The notes beneath the pieces were generated by a model. That model did not search any database. It saw nothing but the letters and a program-made list of their open reading frames with translations, and had not been told where the DNA came from. The translations under genes and the position numbers were made by a program. This document shows positions 60,439-64,000 of a DNA stretch of 64,000 nucleotides, piece after piece. Positions within the stretch are counted from its first letter, which is position 1, and each line of letters starts with the position of its first letter. The stretch is from contig RCSZ01000014.1 of assembly GCA_014898425.1 (NCBI GenBank), positions 744,001 through 808,000 of the forward strand. The letters are read 5' to 3'. Source of the DNA: Botryotinia globosa (Eukaryota; Ascomycota; Leotiomycetes; Helotiales; Sclerotiniaceae).

Positions 60439-61303
60439 CTAGTATCTACTACGTCTCTGCCAAAAGTGTCTCTTAGCAGGTCTCACACCACCAACATACC
60501 CCTTCTCTCCAATCGCACTCCTCGTCTTCTTCTTATGCATTCTCTTACTCAAACACGTAACGAAGACCACGACAGCGCCCAAAAATCCCGCAATCATAGC
60601 CGCCAATATACACCAGATACCCACGCTGAAGTACGCGTGACTTCCGCTTCCATCTCCATTAACATGGTTTTTGATAATTCCAAAGAGTGCAAAATCGCAC
60701 GCCATGGCGACCAGTGCAATGATGAATGCGATGCTAGAGACGAGAGCCGCGAGGAAAGAACCAATGAGACCAGCGCCGAGTGCGAGGAGAAATGCAATAA
60801 ACATGACTCCGCATGCGACGGGGTGGAGAATCATCACGCGGGTGAGGGCTTTGGTGGTATCTTCGCTGGCGGTGCTGAAATCGGTGGATTCGATTTGGGA
60901 TATGATGGAGGCGGGGTTGTAGCCGATGTGTTTTTTGGTGCAGTAGTCGTTTCCATTTCTATTTTAGGGTAGAGGTTAGTGTGATGTTTTTTATTGGGTT
61001 GAGATTTTCTCGTGTTCTCAATGAGATGAGATGGGATGAGATGGGATGAGATGGGATGAGATGGGATGAGATGGGATGAGGGAAGATGGAGAAAGGAGAA
61101 ACTCACGAATCAACATCCAAAACACAATATCCAAAAGTACCAAATGAAACCACGGAATGGTGGGAATCGGTTCCGTTTGTCAATTTAACCTTGATGATTC
61201 CGATATCATTGATGACGGGAGCGGAAATGGTGGTTATGAGGAGGAGGATGGAAGATGCGAAGAGGAGGAATGTACCGATGTGGTGGAGGAAACCGGTCGG
61301 CAT
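60439..61303 (-). CDS. SUR7/PalI (Rim9)-family membrane protein
   Basis: Two exons (61303-61107 and 60958-60439) give 238 residues; the 148-base intron holds a microsatellite. The start chosen is MPTGFLHHIGTFLLFASSIL; an upstream in-frame ATG would add a low-complexity Ser/Thr leader before the first helix. Four membrane segments are visible: about residues 7-26; ILHPVACGVMFIAFLLALGA; SFLAALVSSIAFIIALVAMA; and VGIWCILAAMIAGFLGAVVV. The first extracellular loop has the family features FGTFGYCV and a second Cys (YCTKKHIGYNPAS). The SUR7/PalI family includes the ambient-pH sensor subunit PalI/Rim9 and eisosome proteins. The short basic tail (KRHFWQRRSRY) is much shorter than in typical long-tailed PalI, so orthology is not certain. 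Confidence 0.85.
61018..61083. repeat. (GATGAGATGG)n microsatellite inside the PalI-like intron
   Basis: About six decamer units lie within the single intron, which explains its larger than usual size. Confidence 0.85.
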
Positions 61304-62520
61304 TTTGAAGGTTGGGTATTTGGTGGAAGATGTGGAAGATGTGGAAGATGTGGAAAGTAAAGAGAGAGAAAGGAAGATAAAGTCCAAAGTCAACTAACTT
61401 TCTTTGACTATTTCTTCTTCTTCTTCTTCTTCTTCTTCTTCTTCAAGTCTTGATAGATGGATGAGAGATGGAAAGTTACTTTGTGTGTATCCAAGATAGT
61501 CTACAAAGTATCTCAAAAAGAAGAAAAAGAAGGGGTCTCTTAAGCTCATTCATATTCTTGTAACCAACCCAACCTACTCAAGAGAAAGTGACATATGAAA
61601 GTGGTGCGTTGGTCGCATATCTTGATTCTTGATTTGAGATGTATTGGAAAGGAGAGAAGAAGAAGAAAAGGTTGACAAACAAGGAAATCAAATATTTACA
61701 TGGGTCAGTCAGCAGGGTCAGGACTCAATGGTGATGTTGATTGATTGATTGATTGATTGATGGCCCATCGTCATAGCTTTTGGCCTTGGTGTGGAAGGGA
61801 AGAGAAGGGAAGAGAAGGGAAGAGAAGGGAAGAGAAGGGAGTGAAGTGTGATGTTGAGTTATGATTCTTGAGTTGCCTAGGTAGCTTGTTTTGAGTGAAG
61901 TGAAGTGAAGTAAAAAGACATCAGTTTATGTCATCATGTCACTGTCATACCTACCTACCTGCCTAGTAATTAAGGCCTTAAAATGTCAACTATTTTAGCC
62001 GATGCTGGGGAAAACTAATACAGTCGTAGCGTGAGTGTAAGATCATATTGAAATTCACGTTTACACTATCAACATCAACTATCTCGTGAGTATATATACA
62101 AAATATATACTCAAATTACGTTTATATTTATATATTTGTTCTGTAAATCGAAAGTATATCTTCATATTCCCATCAATATACTAGTATAACTCTTTCATTT
62201 CATTATGCATTCACTCATCATTACCTATGTAGGGACTTGCTCGTCCGTCCTACCAAGTGTCACCTGATTAAAAAATAAATAAAGAAAATACAAAAAACCT
62301 TGCTGGCCCCCCTGTAAGGCTGTACGACCCTTTATACCCCACTCTCGGGCCACCCCTCTTTTAGGCTTAAAGGATAAGATCACAACTGGAAATGACAGAT
62401 GACGTAGTAATTTCAGGGGTTCATTTACATACTAGTAGCGTGGGCCAAGAACGCTGTCTGGGTCACCCGTCCCGTTGTGATAACAACCTTGGAATCACCT
62501 ACAACCTTAATCTCAATATT
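61304..62520. promoter_or_regulatory. Upstream region of the PalI-like gene with stacked microsatellites
   Basis: It contains (TTC)n at 61411-61445, (TTGA)n at 61737-61760 and (GGGAAGAGAA)n at about 61784-61840. No gene seen. The promoter lies at the left side. Confidence 0.5.
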
Positions 62521-63084
62521 CAGAATCTCTTTGTCGATAAAACGTATTTCATTAAATTCTAAATAATATCTTGATCTTTTTGATAGTATTATAGTTTATT
62601 AATAATCAAAAAAATTTGATTAATTAGAAATCAAAAGGAACATTTATTTCCTTGAAAATTTAAAAATATTTAAAAAATATTTTCGATATACAATTCAATT
62701 CGTTTAATAAAAGTATTTTAATAATATATATTATTCTTTTAATTATCATTTATTGAAAAACTAATTAATATATTTGAAAAAGTTTAATTGATATTATTAT
62801 TTGAATTTGTATTGAATTAATTGAAGTTATAATTATTATATAATTCAATTGGAAAGAATTTTTTTTAAATTAATTAAATTAATTAAATTATTTTCAATTA
62901 TTTCAAAGTATTTTCATTAATAATAAAAATATTATCAATTGAATTGCTTTATGGAATTAAATATATTAATAGTTTTTTCAATAATATTAATAATATTAGA
63001 ATTATATTATCAATAGTAGTTGAATTGCTTTTAAATTTGAATTCTAAAATACTTTAAGTTTAAAGTATATAGTTTCGAAATGAA

Positions 63085-63436
63085 TGGATTTTTAGATTTA
63101 GAAGTATTCAATCTTTTCGAAATTATTAATTTTAATTCTTTAAAAAGGATTGAGATATATAATAGGAATTAGATTGGTTAGGAGATATTTAGAATATATA
63201 TTATTATTAGAAATAATAATAGTGATAGATTTCGAAGAGGATGGATGTTTATTAAATAGATGGATTTTCAGTTTTAGAAGTATTCAATCTTTTCGAAATT
63301 AATAATCTTAATTCTTTAAAAGGAATTGAAATATATAATAGAAATCAAATTGATTAAGAAATCTTTAGAATATATATATTATTATTAGAAATGATAATAA
63401 TAATAGATTTTGAAAAAGATAAATGCTTATTTTATT
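63085..63436. repeat. 176-bp direct tandem duplication
   Basis: Unit 1 (63085-63260) and unit 2 (63261-63436) share TTTAGAAGTATTCAATCTTT and TTTCGAAATTA blocks in the same order. They differ mostly by G/A and C/T transitions plus small indels. Confidence 0.75.
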
Positions 63437-63678
63437 GAAATATTATTTTTTGAAAATATTATTTTTAAATTTCAATACTATACTTATATATAATAGAATA
63501 GAATTATAATAATAAAAATTATATAAAAATAATGAGAAAATTCAATTTTATATAATAAATCTGCAATGAAATAATATAATGATTGTATAATTTGATAATA
63601 ATATTAAAAAATCAGGAAAGGCTAAAATATTACTATTTACATTAAAGCCAGAATCAAATTGTTTTAAACTCTATAATA

Positions 63679-63768
63679 ACGAGCTTTTTTCGGCCCTTCG
63701 GGGCTAAAAATAACAACGGGCTCGCTAACGCTCTCCGTAGTTATTTTTCACGCCCCTCAGGACCTACG
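63679..63768. repeat. GC-rich hairpin module, copy 2 (core inverted)
   Basis: It has the same outer sequence as 52070-52157 (AACGAGCTTTTTTCGGCCC, TTCG tetraloop, CAGGACCTACGTTTATA). The 25-bp core at 63715-63739 starts AACGGGCTCGCT and is the exact reverse complement of the other copy's core. It is bounded by AAAAATAAC / GTTATTTTT. Confidence 0.8.
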
Positions 63769-63783
63769 TTTATATTTTTATAT

Positions 63784-63784
<1 letters not shown>

Positions 63785-63818
<34 letters not shown>

Positions 63819-64000
63819 CTTTATTAACCTCTAGCTTTTAGCTTATATAAAAATATTAAAGATATAAATAAACCTCAAAATCTTATAACTCTTTTTCTAA
63901 TTCTTTTTCTAATTCTTTTTCTAATTCTTTTTCTAATTCTTTTTCTAATTCTTTTTCTAATTTTTTCTAATTTTTTCTTTATTTTTCTTTTTAATTATTT
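63785..64000. repeat. (TAA)n and TTCTAA minisatellite, copy 2
   Basis: The TAA tract at 63785-63818 is followed by the shared CTTTATTAACCTCTAGCTTT segment. Then come TTCTTTTTCTAA units that run off the window edge. Confidence 0.85.

Larger units (their letters stand above)
62521..64000. repeat. AT-rich repeat island, continuing past the window
   Basis: Very AT-rich, no coding frame, RIP-like. It includes the 176-bp tandem duplication and the second hairpin module with (TAA)n and TTCTAA minisatellite, described separately. Confidence 0.8.

Noticed and set aside
60466..60972. 168-codon plus-strand frame
   Set aside because: Antisense shadow of the PalI-like exon 2, with no hydrophobic or domain pattern.
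1..64000. tRNA and rRNA genes
   Set aside because: Looked for clover-leaf-like GC-rich segments and rRNA signatures on both strands; none convincing by eye. A tRNA/rRNA scan would be needed to exclude them.

Overview
This is nuclear DNA of a filamentous ascomycete. Genes carry short GT-AG introns, mostly about 50-65 bases with a few of 100-150. The proteins are typical of Pezizomycotina: CFEM, Zn2Cys6, MARVEL, SUR7/PalI and DUF6536 types. Several proteins look most like Leotiomycetes, plausibly Sclerotiniaceae (Botrytis/Sclerotinia group), but that placement is inference from recognition, not from a search. Gene-bearing DNA of ordinary composition alternates with extremely AT-rich islands made of transposons decayed by transitions, the signature of repeat-induced point mutation (RIP).

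Layout. 1-10 kb is a healthy housekeeping block: a CFEM membrane protein (-), the mRNA-export helicase DBP5 (-) and, divergent from it, the F-BAR/C1/SH3 protein BZZ1 (+). 10.8-14.4 kb holds small or decayed genes. 14,805-23,348 is an 8.5-kb AT island: a 1,129-bp terminal-inverted-repeat (TIR) element with TA target duplications, into which a 7.4-kb Ty3/gypsy-type LTR retrotransposon (160-bp LTRs, ATTAA target duplication) has inserted. 23.9-28.5 kb holds a coiled-coil hypothetical, a wrecked STAND-N-terminal/ankyrin-class gene and an intact glutathione S-transferase. 33-40 kb holds two uncharacterised conserved-looking genes, a frameshifted FAD-linked oxidoreductase and a RidA-family gene. At 41,434-42,562 is an empty copy of the 1,129-bp TIR element. 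43.9-50.5 kb carries a histidine-phosphatase-like gene, a MARVEL membrane protein and a Zn2Cys6 regulator. 50.9-53.7 kb is a second repeat island (nested TIR elements, microsatellites, a GC-rich hairpin module). Then come a 403-bp TA-flanked MITE, a frameshifted DUF6536 membrane-protein gene, a 758-bp TIR element, a SUR7/PalI gene, and a third AT island that runs off the right edge.

The genes do not form an evident biosynthetic cluster. The unifying story is genome defence and decay: at least four protein genes between or beside the islands are broken by C-to-T-compatible stops or homopolymer frameshifts, whereas core genes are intact. The most unusual sequence feature is a GC-rich hairpin module present in two repeat copies (52,070 and 63,679). 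Its 25-bp centre is exactly inverted between the copies while the flanks stay collinear.
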